Origin: Antedon mediterranea
Lineage: Eukaryota; Echinodermata; Crinoidea; Comatulida; Antedonidae
Direction: 5' to 3'
DNA: 64,000 nt
Assembly: GCF_964355755.1 (NCBI RefSeq)
Contig: NC_092680.1
Span: 7,789,001-7,853,000, forward strand
Position 1 is the first letter of the stretch; every line of letters starts with the position of its first letter. The notes under the pieces are model-generated. The model saw nothing but the letters and a program-made list of their open reading frames with translations. It was not told the DNA's origin and did no database searches. Shown piece by piece: positions 37,023-50,147 of the stretch. Position numbers and translations under genes: made by a program.

Positions 37023-39173
37023 TTACCTCCGCCAAGGAGGTATATGTAATCGGTAGCGTGTGTTTGTTTGTTACTTGGCCAAATTGAAAAATTGGCCAAG
37101 TATGTTGATCTGTTTGGTTTGTGTGTTTGTTTGTTTGTTTGTCATCACTCTAGCGCTCACAGTTTTGATTCGAATGACTCTAAATTACTACCATACATGT
37201 CACCTGGTGCAAGGACGACACTGTCCAATTTTGGTTAAAATCTGGACCACGGTCCCAATTCGGGACCACTTTTAAAAATTATTTTCAGACCTGCTAGTGT
37301 TAAAAGATAGGATAGAATTATCAAAAGCCGGTGAGCAGTCTTTAATTAACAAGTAAACTAAAATTGCATTTTCTCGAGAACTACTTCTCCACAAAACTTC
37401 ATTTTTGTACAAGAGGCAACAGTTATAATTTGTGATTTGTGATTTTAAAACATAAGTTGATTTAATATACAGGTTTTTTGATGCGAATAGTTTAAAAAAC
37501 CTATTTCTTTTCAAATTCACCCGTGTGTTTTTCGCGTTGCTGTTTTATTGTTAGTCGACTGAAGCTATTGTTAATTGAAAGGCTTGTTACATAACCTTTA
37601 CACCAAACTCGTATACACATGATTGTAGTGGATTTAGCCTAAAAATCACACAGCATAAGACACACACTTTTGGTAAAAATCGGGTCAAGGTCATTAGGCC
37701 AATTTTGATTTGGCCAAGTATCGCGCTATGCGCGAAGGCTAGTTTGTTTGTTACTTGGCAAAGCACGATAGCGCCTACAGTTTTCAAGTTATCGTTCTGA
37801 ATTTTTGGGTGTAGATAGGTATATATTGTCAGACCATGCCTATTGAAAATCAACAAAATTGGTTTATTAATAACTTCACAAATAACAAAAATGATATTAT
37901 TTTCAGACCGGCTAGTGTTAAAAGATAGGAGACAATTTTCAAAAGCCGGCGAGCAGTCTTAAAGTAACAAGTGTACTGAAATTGCATTTTCTCGAGAACT
38001 ACTTGTCCAAAAAACATCATTTTTGTACAAGAAGCAAGAGTTATAAATTGTGCTTTTTAATTTTAAAACAAAAGTTGATTCAGTGTACCAGCTTTTTTAT
38101 ACGAGTAGTTTAAAAAAACCTATTTCTTTTCAAATTCACCCGTTTGTTTTTGGCGTTGCTGTTCTATTGTTATTCAAATTAAACTATTGTAAGTTGATAA
38201 GTAGTTTTGTTAGCACCAGCGTGTGTCCTTCCTTATTTCATCAGGTATATACTTACAGAACATGCCTATTGATTTTCAGGTAAATTGATATATTACTACA
38301 TGGGTTAAGGCAGAGGCGCGGCAAATCGGTACAGCTTCAAGACACTCCTCGATCATTATTCTGGTCAATCTTGATTTTAGATAGGTCATTGTTGCAATGC
38401 CGGAGTTGTTTGTATCAAAAACTTATTTAAACAAATTATTAACCCCAGCAGGATTTCAACAATGTAAAGCTAATACCTAAAGCAAAAAAAATGTATCTTT
38501 CAACATGCTCCGAGTCAGTGGATATATTTTGCCAAGTATTTCACTCAGTTTCTGAGTGCTTTCATTTGTTTGTTTGTTAGCAGGATTACTCAAAAGGTAA
38601 TTACAAGATCTTTGCCAAAATGAATATACGGATAGATATGTGGTCAAGGACCATTCCATTAAATTTTGGGATCATTTGGGACCATGGTCCCAATTCTGGA
38701 CCACTTTTTCGGTATACTGTTCAGACCTGCTAGTGTTAAAAGATAGGACAGAATTTTACAAAAGCCGGCGAGCAGTCTTAAAGTAACAAATAAACTAAAA
38801 TTGCATTTTCTCGAGAACTACTTGTCCAAAAAACTTCATTTTTGTACAAGAGGCAAGAGGTATAATTTGTGATTTGTAAATTTTTTTTTGATGCGAGTAG
38901 TTTAAAAAACCTATTTCTTTTCAAATTCACTCGTTTGATTTTCACGTTGCTGTTCTATTGTTAGTCAACTGAAGCTATTGTTAATTGAAAGGCTTGTTAC
39001 ATAACCATTACACCAAACTCGCATACACATGCTTGTAGTGAAATTAGCCTAAATCACAAACAGCATTAAGACACAGACATATATATATATATATTTCTTT
39101 TTTACCAAAGAAATCTTATGTAGGAGAATTTTACAGTAGGCGCAGGTATGCACTCTCGGAGTGTCTTTCTAGT
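37023..39173. repeat. composite repeat block with three copies of a ~300-bp unit
   Basis: It is bounded by the CCTCCGCCAAGGAGG start and the CTCGGAGTGTCTTTCTAG end of the family seen at 9009. Inside, a unit running from GACCTGCTAGTGTTAAAAGA through CATTTTCTCGAGAACTACTT to CAAATTCACCCGT occurs three times (about 37285-37530, 37908-38145, 38725-38930). A palindrome CTTGGCC..GGCCAAG lies at 37074-37100. The first part recurs at 58194 onwards. Confidence 0.65.
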
Positions 39174-39725
39174 TCATAATGTGACGTCACTTTATGAGGG
39201 GGAGCTTTCGACATAAAAGTTCGATACTTGCTCAAGCGTGAGGGTGTGCTATTTAGTATTACGCAGTTAGGTAGATTATTGGATATTTGTTTTCAAGCGA
39301 ATGATTATATGCCATTCTTGCTTACTGGAATTACGTCACGTTGGCCGGTAGCATTATTTTGTTTTCCTATGAGTTTAAAACAGAACTCATGAATATAAGT
39401 TCATGAGAAAATTATGAAATAAATTAGAACATTATAATGCATCCCGGTAAAGGGACGAGATGCCTCTTCCGATGACATTTCACATTACGCACTAGAAAAT
39501 CAATGTCACTCTAATGTACTCCGTTAATCCGGCTTTAAAATTAGCATATCGATTTTAAGATTATTTCACAAAATGATATTCAGACCAGCTGGTTTAGTGA
39601 ACACGCATTTTTTGTTCGTCCTTCTTTGTGTCTAAGTTGCAGAAGAACAAGACCTTTTCGCAGTGATTCTTCTTGTATGAAACGTTCATTCCCATTTATC
39701 TTCTACACTTTTATTTGATTTAAGC
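39174..39725. other. upstream region of sulfatase D
   Basis: The GATACTTGCTCAAGC stretch near 39221 matches one near 27418 upstream of the foldback element and gene C, so it is probably shared 5' flank of the C/D paralogues. No promoter motif can be named with confidence. Confidence 0.4.
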
Positions 39726-41109
39726 ATGATTAATAGTGTTATAGCATTGCTTGCTATTGCTCTGCCAGTAGTGGTAGTAGTAGGCCTACTTTCTCGACAG
39801 ATTAAAGTTACAGTTATTAGGCGGAATGTTGAAGAAGTTCCTGTTGTTAAGCCGAACATCGTGTTGATTGTAGCAGACGATTATGGTTTTCATGATATAG
39901 GTTACCACGATTCAAATATTAAAACACCGACTTTAGACAAATTGGCAGGAGAAGGTGTTAAGCTTGAAAAATATTATGTTCAGCCGATATGTACTCCAAC
40001 AAGAAGTCAGCTGATGACTGGTAGATACCAGGTTAGTCCTTTCAGGTTATCTTCCCTCATGGGTGTCCCAAATGAGGGATTTCTATACCATATTAACATT
40101 TTTATTCCAAATGGTTTATTCACCGTTGAACCATTTTCACACCATGTAGACCTTATTTGTTTTTTTCTGTGGTAAACTGAAATTGTATGATTCATACCTG
40201 CTACGTTATTCATAAAGCAGCTCAAATAAATGTTAGTGTGAACAAACTACAGTCTATTAATAGCTGGTTCCGACATTATCAAACGTTATTATGTTATTAC
40301 CTTAAAATTTCTTTTTAAAAATGTTGTCTCCATGATAAATCAATCTTGTTTTTCTCGGTCTTAGAAATTTTAGAATTTTGAGTATAGGAAATACAGTTTG
40401 TATGTGTTTTTTCTATACGATTTTCAATGTGAAGAAGTTAGTTTATGTACCATAGCTCTTTGCAAAAGTATTCCTTGAGATGTATTTTAGGTTTGTTGAT
40501 TTTAATTATCAGATACACACGGGCTTACAGCACGAAATCATAAGGCCATCCGTTCCAAATTGTCTACCTCTCGATGAAGTTACTCTACCACAGAAACTAA
40601 AAGAATTTGGTTATGCAACGCATATGGTTGGTAAATGGCATCTTGGATTTTACAAGGAAGCATGTGTTCCAATTAATCGAGGCTTTGATTCATTTTTTGG
40701 TTAGTAGATTTTTAAGGGTCTATCACTTGTTCCGGCAAATCAAATCGAACGTCAATGTTTCGTTTTCACGACGCTCCACGCTATATGCGCGTAGGTCAGA
40801 TCAATCGATATGTCGTCGGTCGTCGCCTGGACCATCAAACTTGTGTCGAGGCTTTAATTTATTTATAATATTTTCATTTCTTGTAAAGGTCACTATGTTG
40901 GACATGAGGACTACTACACCCATATCAGAGAGGAAGGATATGATTTCTGGGATAACTTCAAAGTAGCGACAGAATACAATAACACTTACTCTACCGTTTT
41001 ATTTGCTACGAAAGCCAAAGCAGTTATCAAGGCTCATAAAAAAAGTAAAAAGGTAGTTACTTTTATTTTAATAATCAAGCAATTGAGCCCGCGAAATTGA
41101 CATTCCATT

Positions 41110-41410
41110 TGTAGAGGCAATTTGCATATGTGTTAGCAGGTGTAACGAACGGCATGCAAACCTTTTTATTCTTTGTCTCTCTCTCTCAACTACCGACCGT
41201 CGAACAAGCAGGACGTATTTATTTTACTTACCGTTGTTTGTTAACACAAGGAACTTTGCGTATCCTGTACATGTACAGAAGAAACCATTATTATTGGAAT
41301 ATATTATGTGTATATAATTACGGAGCCAAGTATAAGAAGTTACTAATGATATTTGAACCCAATGCATGCTCTCACAACACAGTATAGTGGGTAAGTTGGA
41401 TCTCACTAAA
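41110..41410 (+). repeat. 5' LTR
   Basis: It starts TGTAGAGGCAATTTGC and ends TCTCACTAAA. It ends in TAAA rather than the usual CA. It matches the 3' LTR along its whole length. Confidence 0.9.
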
Positions 41411-41521
41411 GTGGTGACCCCGACGTGATCTAACGAGAGTGCTTGGAATATTTAAATATTTTTCTTCGTCGTTGTTGCAAGATTACTTTGAGTTGTCGTT
41501 GTTTGATACGTGAATGGAATT

Positions 41522-42379
41522 ATGGCGAGACCTTCTCCGGGAAGAGCTACACCGATCAAAATGGCCGCTAGAATGGATGAGGCACCACCTGTGGCGGCTG
41601 CTGTAAGTTTAAAATTGCCGCCATTTTGGCCGAATGACCCACTTATTTGGTTTGCGCAAGTGGAGGCTCAGTTTGTTACCAGAGGAATTACGGCTGAGGA
41701 AACAAAGTATTCGTATATAATTGCTTCTTTGCCGCCTAATATCGCACAGGAGGTTCGGGATTTATTGCTAAGCCCTCCATACCAGAGACCATATACCCAT
41801 TTGAAATCGGAATTGGTTAAAAGGACATCCGTGTCGGAGCAAAAGCGTCTTCATCAGTTGTTAACGGAAGAATTAGGTGATCGCAAGCCTAGTCAGTTAC
41901 TACGCAAGATGTACCAATTGCTGGGGGATCGTGATTTAGAGACATCCATCCTGAAACAGTTGTTTGTGCAAAGATTGCCTACTAATGTTCAATTGATATT
42001 AGCGTCCACCCGTGAGGATATGGACCTTTCAGATCTGGCAGCGTTGGCCGATAAAATTTTGAAAATTTTGGAAGTTTCTCCACCACCACCTACTATTGCC
42101 ACGACAATTAAGGATACGGGTGCACGCGCAACGTCAGATGAATTAAGAGAATTGAGAGCTGAGGTTAGTAAGTTGACCAGCCTCGTTTCTTCCTTGGCGA
42201 AACAAGTCAGAGGCAGAAGCCGTAGTAAACAACGTGAAAGCCGAAAACGCTCGCCCTCTGCTACATCTAATGATGGTTTATGCTGGTATCATCATCGATA
42301 TGGTAACAAGGCACATAAATGTAATTCACCATGCTCTTTTTCCTCACAGAAGGCGGGAAACGACCAAGCCAGCGACTAG
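41522..42379 (+). CDS. gag: retrotransposon Gag
   Basis: About 285 residues from the ATG at 41522 (the frame is open 12 bases further upstream without ATG). The N-terminal half has the [19 protein letters not shown] capsid-type start common to Mag-like Gag proteins. A basic Arg/Ser-rich stretch precedes a C-terminal cysteine-histidine cluster ([15 protein letters not shown]) that acts as a nucleic-acid-binding zinc knuckle. The last 49 bases overlap pol in the -1 frame, so Pol is expected to be made by -1 ribosomal frameshifting. No lesion seen. Confidence 0.85.
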   Translation: MARPSPGRATPIKMAARMDEAPPVAAAVSLKLPPFWPNDPLIWFAQVEAQFVTRGITAEETKYSYIIASLPPNIAQEVRDLLLSPPYQRPYTHLKSELVKRTSVSEQKRLHQLLTEELGDRKPSQLLRKMYQLLGDRDLETSILKQLFVQRLPTNVQLILASTREDMDLSDLAALADKILKILEVSPPPPTIATTIKDTGARATSDELRELRAEVSKLTSLVSSLAKQVRGRSRSKQRESRKRSPSATSNDGLCWYHHRYGNKAHKCNSPCSFSSQKAGNDQASD

Positions 42380-45300
42380 AGACGGCGACAGCTGCTGGCG
42401 TTGGTGAAGGTAGTCGTCTATTTTTTATTTCTGATCGTACTTCGGGACTTAGATTCTTAGTTGACACTGGAGCGGAGGTTAGCGTGTTACCTCCATCAAT
42501 AACAGACAAGTTGCACCGAAAAACTGACTTTGTATTGCAAGCAGTAAACAAATCTACAATATCTACTTATAGGGAGCGTTCCTTAACAGTTGATTTTGGA
42601 TTTCGACGCACGTATAGGTGGATATTTACTGTTGCTGATGTGCCTAATGCGATTATTGGGGCCGATTTTTTACGACGTTTTGGTTTAATTGTGGACTTAA
42701 AAAATCGCCAACTTTTCGATGCTACTACTAGTATCAGTGTCAAGGGAATAGAATGTACCCTAGCATCACTTAGTCCGGTCTTTCCGACCCCAAAAGTAAA
42801 TCCTCGTTTTCAGGAAATATTAAACAAATATAAAACGATTACCAAACCATGTTTTCGTAATGGAAGCGTGAAACATAATGTTACACATCAGATAAATACA
42901 AATGGGTTGCCAGTTTGTGCCAGACCTCGCCGATTATCTTCTGAGAAATTGAAAATTGCACGGGCTGAATTTGATCATATGTTACAATTAGGAATTATAC
43001 GGCCCTCAGATAGTAACTGGTCGTCGCCGCTACACATGGTGCCTAAAGGAACAACAGGTGATTGGAGGCCATGTGGGGACTACCGAGCTTTAAATAATGT
43101 GACTGTTCCAGATATGTACCCCATCCCTCACATTCATGACTTTACCGCGACTCTCTCGGGTTGCAAGATTTTTTCTAAGATAGATTTGGTACGTGCATAT
43201 CATCAAATACCCGTCGATCCTAAAGACATTTCAAAAACCGCTATTACTACGCCGTTTGGCATGTTCGAGTTCTTAAGAATGCCATTTGGTCTTCGAAATG
43301 CGGCACAGTCATTTCAGCGTTTTATTGACCAGGTGTTGCGGGGTATGAATTTCGTGTATGCTTACATTGATGACTTACTTATTGCCAGCATGGATACTGC
43401 TGAACATGAATTGCATCTTCAGGCACTTTTTAAACGTCTCGATGAATTTGGTATCATTGTTAATCCGTCCAAGTGTGTATGGGGTGTGTCTTCACTACAA
43501 TTTTTAGGTCATCAAATTAACGAGTTTGGGATACAGCCATTGCGTTCCAAGGTTGAGGCGATTGAACAGTTTCCAGTACCAGATACTGTGCGTAAATTAC
43601 GTGAGTTTCTGGGATTAATTAATTTCTACAGACGGTTTATACCTAGATGTTCGGATTTGATTCATCCATTAACTGATTTACTTGTCGGTAAACCTAAAAC
43701 GGCGATTGAACTATCTCCGACGGAAATTGAATCGTTCAACAAGGTCAAGTATGCACTCGTCGAATCAACTCTTCTAGAACATCCACATCCTGACGCTGCA
43801 TTGTGTTTAATGGTAGATGCGTCCAATTGCGCTGTAGGTGGTGTGTTGCAACAAATGGTAGCAGGGATTTGGCATCCACTTGCATTTTTTTCCCGACGTC
43901 TAAATCCGGTGGAAAGGAGATATAGTACTTTTGGACGGGAATTACTAGCTACCTATCTTGCAGTTAAGCATTTTCGCCACGTTCTAGAAGCTAGAACATT
44001 TTATATCTTAACTGACCATAAACCTTTAACACACGCATTACGTTCCAGCGCAGATCGATATTCGCCGCGAGAGATACGTCACTTAGACTACGTCTCACAG
44101 TTTACCACGGACATTCGACACGTCAAGGGTAGCGAGAATACCGTAGCAGACGCACTGTCACGTATGGACTTGAATGCAGTGTCAGCTTCATCGGAGCTTT
44201 CTATTGATTATGACGTCATGGCTAGGCACCAGCAAAAAGATGCGGAGTTGCTCGAACATCAGCATAAGTCTGTTTTCAAGTTGAGAGACGTACCGATAGC
44301 GACTAGCGGCGGTACTATTGTATGCGATGTCACCACTGGTAATCATAGACCATTCGTGCCCAAAGGTATGCGTAGGTTAGTGTTTGACTCTTTGCATTCA
44401 CTTTCTCATCCAGGGATTCGAGCTTCACTAAAATTAATCGCTTCACGGTATGTTTGGCCTGGTATGAACAGTGATGTGCGGACATGGGCTAAATGTTGTT
44501 TAAAATGCCAGAAGAATAAGGTTCATCGCCACACTGTGACACCATTAGGTACGTTTGCGACGCCCGACATAAGATTCGACCACGTCCACATAGACTTGGT
44601 AGGACCTCTACCTGTATCGGATGGTTATACTTACCTACTTACATGTATCGATCGCTTTACAAGATGGCCAGAGGCCATATCAATCACCAATATTACCGCT
44701 GAAACTGTAGCCAAAGCGTTTGTCACTGTTTGGGTATCCAGATTCGGTGCGCCATCCACCATCACTACAGACCGTGGTCGTCAGTTCGAATCGGCACTAT
44801 TCACCGCCCTATCTAACATGTTGGGCACAAAACGCATTTGAACAACATCTTACCATCCTATGTCAAATGGATTAGTTGAACGTTTTCACCGCCAATTAAA
44901 GGTTTCGCTTAAGGCTCAAGATGATCCTCAGAAGTGGAGTGAAACTTTACCTTTAGTTCTTCTGGGTCTCCGGACAGCGGTCAAAGTTGATTTAGGCTGT
45001 TCTTCATCGGAACTGGTGTATGGAGCAACCCTGAAACTTCCAGGGCAGTTTGTCGCGCCTACTGATATCGCCTCACATGAGCCTGCGAATTACGTACATA
45101 GATTGCAAAGACACATGCAGAATATTCGACCAGTGCCAACACGAGCGAATCAACGCACCGCACAAATCCACGACGATTTGCGTGAATGTACTCACGTGTT
45201 TGTTCGTTGCGATAGCGTAAAGAAACCTATTCAGTCTCCTTACAATGGGCCATTTAAAGTTTTAAACAGAACTGACAAATACTTTGTTTTGAGCATCGCA

Positions 45301-45513
45301 GGTAAACATGAAACTGTTAGTTTGGACAGACTAAAAGTCGCCTATGTAAATAATGGTAAAGCTATTAACAACTTTCCAGAATCGTCAAGGCAACCGGAAG
45401 CAGGGCTTTCCCCAACCGCAAGTGCTATTCCAGTCGCACCTCCGCCACGGCAAACGCGTAGCGGACGACATGTACACTGGCCACGTAAGCTTGCAGATTA
45501 TGATTGCGGTTGA
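42331..45513 (+). pseudogene. pol: retrotransposon Pol (protease, RT, RNase H, integrase) with one internal stop
   Basis: Domains in order: aspartic protease ([12 protein letters not shown]); reverse transcriptase with YIDD; RNase H ([22 protein letters not shown]); an HHCC-type integrase zinc region (LSHPGIR..CLKCQK); and the integrase core with the first two catalytic aspartates ([18 protein letters not shown]). A TGA at 44839-44841 interrupts the frame between the second aspartate and the expected catalytic glutamate. The same frame is open again from 44842 to 45513, ending with a GPFKVL motif like the GPY/F module of Ty3/gypsy integrases. A single transition could explain the stop. As it stands, this copy should not produce a full integrase. 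Confidence 0.88.
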
Positions 45514-45614
45514 AGAAATTCTGTTAGTTTATTGTGCTGGAAGTTTTATACTAGAATCATTTTTTTTTATTCATCGCTCGCTAACATTTCATTTGCGATC
45601 TAGAGGGGAGCTGA

Positions 45615-45915
45615 TGTAGAGGCAATTTGCATATGTGTTAGCAGGTGTAACGAACGGCATGCAAACCTTTTTATTCTTTGTCTCTCTCTCTCAACTACCG
45701 ACCGTCGAACAAGCAGGACGTATTTATTTTACTTACCGTTGTTTGTTAACACAAGGAACTTTGCGTATCCTGTACATGTACAGAAGAAACCATTATTATT
45801 GGAATATATTATGTGTATATAATTACGGAGCCAAGTATAAGAAGTTACTAATGATATTTGAACCCAATGCATGCTCTCACAACACAGTATAGTGGGTAAG
45901 TTGGATCTCACTAAA
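45615..45915 (+). repeat. 3' LTR
   Basis: 301 bp, starting TGTAGAGGCAATTTGC and ending TCTCACTAAA, followed by CATTTGTTGCTG of the original intron. It is repeated at 50975 as part of the tandem duplication. Confidence 0.9.
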
Positions 45916-46271
45916 CATTTGTTGCTGTTCTGTTTGTGGGTCAGGATTTTTCAAATAATTTATCTTTAAGCGTAGTTTCCACTAGCAACGCAACGTAACG
46001 CGTAGTTCATGGGATTTAGCTAAAAATTACCCTTTTTGTTGCAAGAAAAGTTTTTTTTTGATGAAATGTCTTCTTTAGACCCTACTGAACACATTTATCA
46101 ACGTTAGGAAATGGCGGCCATTTTCAATAACATACTTGGAAATGTATCTTGGAAACCGTTAGTCACAGATACGTAATTATGGTGTCAAAATCGTTAGACG
46201 CTATGTTTTTATATTCACTTTAAAGAAAAAGTTTGTCCAAAAATGAATGAAAGTGCTATTTCTAACATTAT

Positions 46272-46284
46272 TGACCTTTGACCT
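46272..46284 (-). promoter_or_regulatory. DR1-type motif in the left arm of the intron-3 foldback
   Basis: TGACCTTTGACCT is AGGTCAAAGGTCA in reverse, the exact DR1 consensus. Further sites follow at 46417 and 46558 (spacing 145 and 141), and an opposite-strand perfect site lies at 48209-48221. Confidence 0.5.
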
Positions 46285-47846
46285 TGATTTATTATATCTC
46301 AGCAACCACTAATCGGAGATTAAACAATTTAGGGCTTGAATTGTTTAGAAACAACACATTTATATCCAGTCTAATGACATGTTTTTCCCAAAAAAATTGG
46401 CGGATTCTAACATTATTGACCTTTGACCCTGATTTATCATATCTTAGCAACCACTAATAGGAGACACACACAATATGGCTCAAAATGTTCAGAAACTACA
46501 CATTTATATTTAGTCTAATAGCATGTTTTAGCAAAAAATTGCTGATTCTAACATTATTGACCTTTGACCTAAACACTACAAAAAAATCGCATAACTTTGA
46601 CAATATTGTACTTATGAATCTATTTTTAGTGTCAAATTGCATTTTTTTTCGCAGGGTTATTAAAGTTTTTTTCAAGTTAATAATTTATTTTTCGATCAAA
46701 TTGAATTGGCATTAAATGACATATTCAACAAACAAATTTCTAAATATTATTTAGTTTATATTTTGTTAAGAATAGCATCACTCTTGAGGGCATTTTGTTA
46801 GGTTGAAACATAGTCTTATTAAGAAAGTCTTTTCTACTATACTACTAGACGTGTTGTTGATAACTGGAATTTTAAAAGATCGATATTAATGCAACATACT
46901 GTATTTAGTTTGGTTTAAATTGGCTATCGAGACTCATTAGGCTGACCACCAATTGCAATATTTTCGCCGTATACAGTAAAAACCTCAATTTTTTAAGGAA
47001 TTTATTTATTTATTTCAATATAACCATATACAGTAGTACAATATAATAGTTCTTATTTCTCAACCGTAGATTGTAATAGTAAATAACGATTATTTACCTG
47101 ACGTTTCGCCAACTATCAGTTAGCTTTCTCAAATACAGTAGTGATAGTGATACAGTGGTGTATAGATTTTAACTTTTTATAATTTGTTTTTGTACTTTTT
47201 TACGTGAATGTATTGTGTATGTACCATGTTTCTAATTTAATTTTTACCATTTTTTTTACCATCGAGTTTAATGCTTTTAATATAAAATATTCAGCTGCGA
47301 AGACGATATGAAATAAAATAAACAAACGTGTAAATTTGTAGGCAGTTTATGGATGAATGCAATATTTTATGCTTATAAATTTAATGTACCAATGGTCTAC
47401 TTTAAACTAAACATAATAAGTCAACGTTGCAACTCTTTTACATTGTAGAGTGCCAATTCACATGTTCTAATAGATGTCCACATAAAAAAGATTCCGGTTG
47501 AAATCCTTTTCAAAATAGTTCAAATATTAATAACCATACAATAGGCAATTCTTTCTCTAGAAACATGTATGTTCTAAACAATTTGACACTGACAATTTCA
47601 TATGTACAATATTTTCAAAGTTATGCGATTTAGTGTAGTGTAAAGTTCAAAGGTCAATGTTAGAATCAGCCATTTTTGCTAAAACATGCCATTATACTAT
47701 AAATGTGTAGTTTCTGAACATTTTGATCCATATTATGTGTCTCTCCTATTAGTGATTGCTAAGATATGATAACTCAAGGTCAAATGTCAATATTGTTAGA
47801 ATTCGCCATTTTTTGCAAAATTATGCCATTAGAGTGAATATAAAAT

Positions 47847-47917
47847 GCCAGTGGTCTAATGGTTAGAACATCTGCATATCAAGCAGGCGGTCCGAGTTCG
47901 AGTCTCGATTGGGGCGA
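47847..47917 (+). pseudogene. tRNA-like sequence inside the foldback element
   Basis: It shows a D-arm-like TGGTCTAATGGTTAGAA, an anticodon-arm-like CTGC-ATATCAA-GCAG and a T-arm GAGTTCGAGTCTC. The 3' acceptor side GGGGCGA has only a shortened partner (GCC) at the 5' end, so the acceptor stem is broken. A functional gene is unlikely. Confidence 0.55.
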
Positions 47918-50147
47918 CTTTTTCTTTTCAAATTGTAGTTATAAGCCAAAATTAAGTTTGAAATGGCGGCCATTTTGTTTTTCACATTTTAGGGGTGAAG
48001 ATCTAAAAATTGGACCGGTAAACAGATTTGAATTCAGCACCCCAAAATTACCCTAAAACACATGTGTATTCGCTTTTAACACGAAATGCCTAGGCCTACA
48101 GCATTTCATTTTTATCAAATCTGGACTAGTCTAATGTGTAGTTTCTGAACAATTTAAGCCCTAATTGTGTATGTCTCCGATTAGTGGTTGCTAAGATATG
48201 ATAGATCAAGGTCAAAGGTCAATAATGTTAGAAATAGCACTTCCATTCATTTTTGGAAAAACTTTTTCATTAAAGTGAATATAAAAACATATATTCTAAC
48301 GATGTTGACACCATAATTAAGTATCTGTGACTATAGCGTTTTCCAAGATACAGAATACGCAACAGTTCTGCAAACATCGTTTGATTTCATGCAGGCATTA
48401 TTAGAGAGCCTATGGCATTTTGTTACGTTACGTAGATTGCGTTACGTTGCGTCGCTACTGGGAACCAAGCTTTAGACCTAACTGCAGTTTATTTATAGTT
48501 TAATTTCAGATTAGATCTGCATCATCAGCAAATATCTATCTAGTCTTATAAAAATCTGAACGGAATTGGTCTAGGCCTATCTGTTCTTAGGCTATATTTT
48601 ACTTGAAATAAACAAATGAATTGTAAATATTGGAAACTAAAAACGAAAGAATTGAATTAAATAATGCCATTTGTGTTTTTCAGTCACTATTTCTGTATAT
48701 ACCTTTTTCCAAGCAGTGCATTCGCCTCTAGAAGTTCCTGCCAGTTACGCAGAGCCATACAAATCGATTTATCCTAATGATAAATCGCGACAGACATACG
48801 CCGGCATGGTGACTTGTATGGACGAGGCAATTGGTAACATTACAGCCACTTTAAAAACAACAGGACTGTATGATAATACTGTTATTATATTTTCGTCAGG
48901 TAACATCTCTTGTGATTACGATAACGATGATTATTTTAGATAGTATTAGATATTCTTCCAAGCTTTTTTTTTTTTTTTTAATTTGTTTAAATATATCGGC
49001 ATTTCTAAAATATATTAAACAGAAATTTGCAGTTTACATCTCATTATTGCATTTACTACGATTCCTTTATGAGGTTAGGTGGTTTCTAATTGGAATCTCA
49101 CAGGATATATATTTATTCTTTGATTTTGTCAATAAGAAGACTTATTTGTGAATATTTCTTCACGTTTCTCATCGAATTAAATTGAGTAAGATATTAGTAG
49201 GCCTAATCATTTTTGGAGGATCACGCTTAAAGCATATGGCTTCATGCATGTTTCTCCCTATCTACCGAGAATGATTTACTTTGATAAATACCTTATTGTG
49301 TTATTATTATTGTTGTGTGGATAAACAAACATGAAACTTGAATATTGTCACTAAATCATTCTATCGAATAATAGTCATAAATGAGTGCACATACCGCATT
49401 AGCTACAGACCACGAAACATATTTACTTTAGCACTTGATTTAAAAATCCCTTTTACCATTGGATAAGATTGTTGTTGTTATAAGTTGATGAAAGTATGCT
49501 TACAACACCGGTTTATCATTTTACACTACCCAAACTTTCTTTGTAAACAATTCTTTTTAAATTCAAATAGCACACGGCAGAAAGACTACTATGCTTCGTT
49601 AAACTAGAAAGTATCTTAGGTGGTTATTTCTATATACCATTTATCAATAAAATATTATCTATGAATGTAATCAGGCAATTCACATGACAATATTTCAATA
49701 TTGAAGTTTTTTTCGAATTGTAAAATCTGATAATCATAGGCCTAATCATGTTGAAATATAGGATTATATGGAATCTTATATAGCGAGGAGCTAAGTTTAG
49801 GCTTACATGCACTGAAGGTATAGGATAAATATAAATTACAGCGGCAAAAAAAGTGTATGATTGAATGTTAGAAATTATTTTTTCTTTTCAGACAATGGTG
49901 GACAGGTTACAGCTGGGGGAAATAACTGGCCATTACGTGGTTGGAAAAACACACTGTGGGAAGGGGGTGTCCGTGCGGTGGGCTTTGTTCACAGTCCCCT
50001 TCTTCCAAAACAAGTTCAAGGAACTATCAACAATGAACTAATACACGTCAGTGATTGGTTCCCAACCATTGTAGAGGGATTGGCTCAAGGTGATACTAAA
50101 GGTACTAAGCCTCTTGATGGATACAATATATGGCCGTGCATTATTAG

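Larger units (their letters stand above)
41110..45915 (+). mobile_element. full-length Ty3/gypsy-type LTR retrotransposon (probably Mag-like)
   Basis: Two 301-bp LTRs, identical as far as I can read, flank gag and pol. A primer-binding-site-like TGGTGACCCCGACGTGAT starts two bases after the 5' LTR, and a purine-rich AGAGGGGAGCTGA precedes the 3' LTR. CATT flanks both ends (41106-41109 and 45916-45919). The paralogous intron of gene C has the single-copy sequence CATTTGTTGCTG (from about 32091), so this is the target duplication. The protease, RT, RNase H, integrase order is that of Ty3/gypsy elements. Identical LTRs imply a recent insertion. Confidence 0.93.
46004..48355. mobile_element. foldback element with DR1-containing ~141-145-bp repeats
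   Basis: The left arm (about 46120-46600) and right arm (about 47640-48353) are inverted; for example GTATCTTGGAAACCGTTAGT and GGTGTCAAAATCGTTAGACG at the left match ACTATAGCGTTTTCCAAGAT and AACGATGTTGACACCATAAT at the right. Each arm holds repeats with the core TGACCTTTGACC or its complement: perfect DR1 at 46272, 46417, 46558 and 48209, near-matches at about 47648 and 47775. The outer ~110 bases of the right arm appear lost. No protein gene is visible; a tRNA-like pseudogene lies at 47847. It is duplicated at 51364. Confidence 0.75.
45970..48470. repeat. MITE family 1 copy interrupted by a 2.3-kb foldback element
   Basis: The left MITE part (45970-46003, GCGTAGTTTCCACTAGCAAC) and the right part (about 48356-48470, GCAACAGTTCTGCAAACATC..GGGAACCAAGC) are separated by the element at 46004. 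The MITE occupies the same site as the dimeric copy in gene C (32146), so it predates the C/D split. Confidence 0.7.
44788..50147 (+). repeat. 5,360-bp tandem duplication, copy 1
   Basis: It runs from the integrase region of the retrotransposon through the 3' LTR, most of intron 3, exon 4 and intron 4 to the last base of exon 5 of sulfatase D. Copy 2 follows immediately at a constant offset of 5,360. The only base difference I noticed is A at 48524 against C at 53884. Confidence 0.92.

Noticed and set aside
41130-41387. 85-codon frame repeated at 45635 and 50995, and the 60-codon antisense frame
   Set aside because: Both lie wholly inside the LTR and are repeated because the LTR is repeated.
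42331-42379. Gag-pol overlap as a lesion
   Set aside because: A -1 frame overlap is the normal expression strategy in this group of elements.
46485-46715. 76-codon frame (copy at 51845)
   Set aside because: It lies in the arm of the foldback element, is rich in Phe/Leu/Asn from AT-rich DNA and shows no domain.
47859-48056. 65-codon frame (copy at 53219)
   Set aside because: It reads through the tRNA-like sequence; no protein motif.
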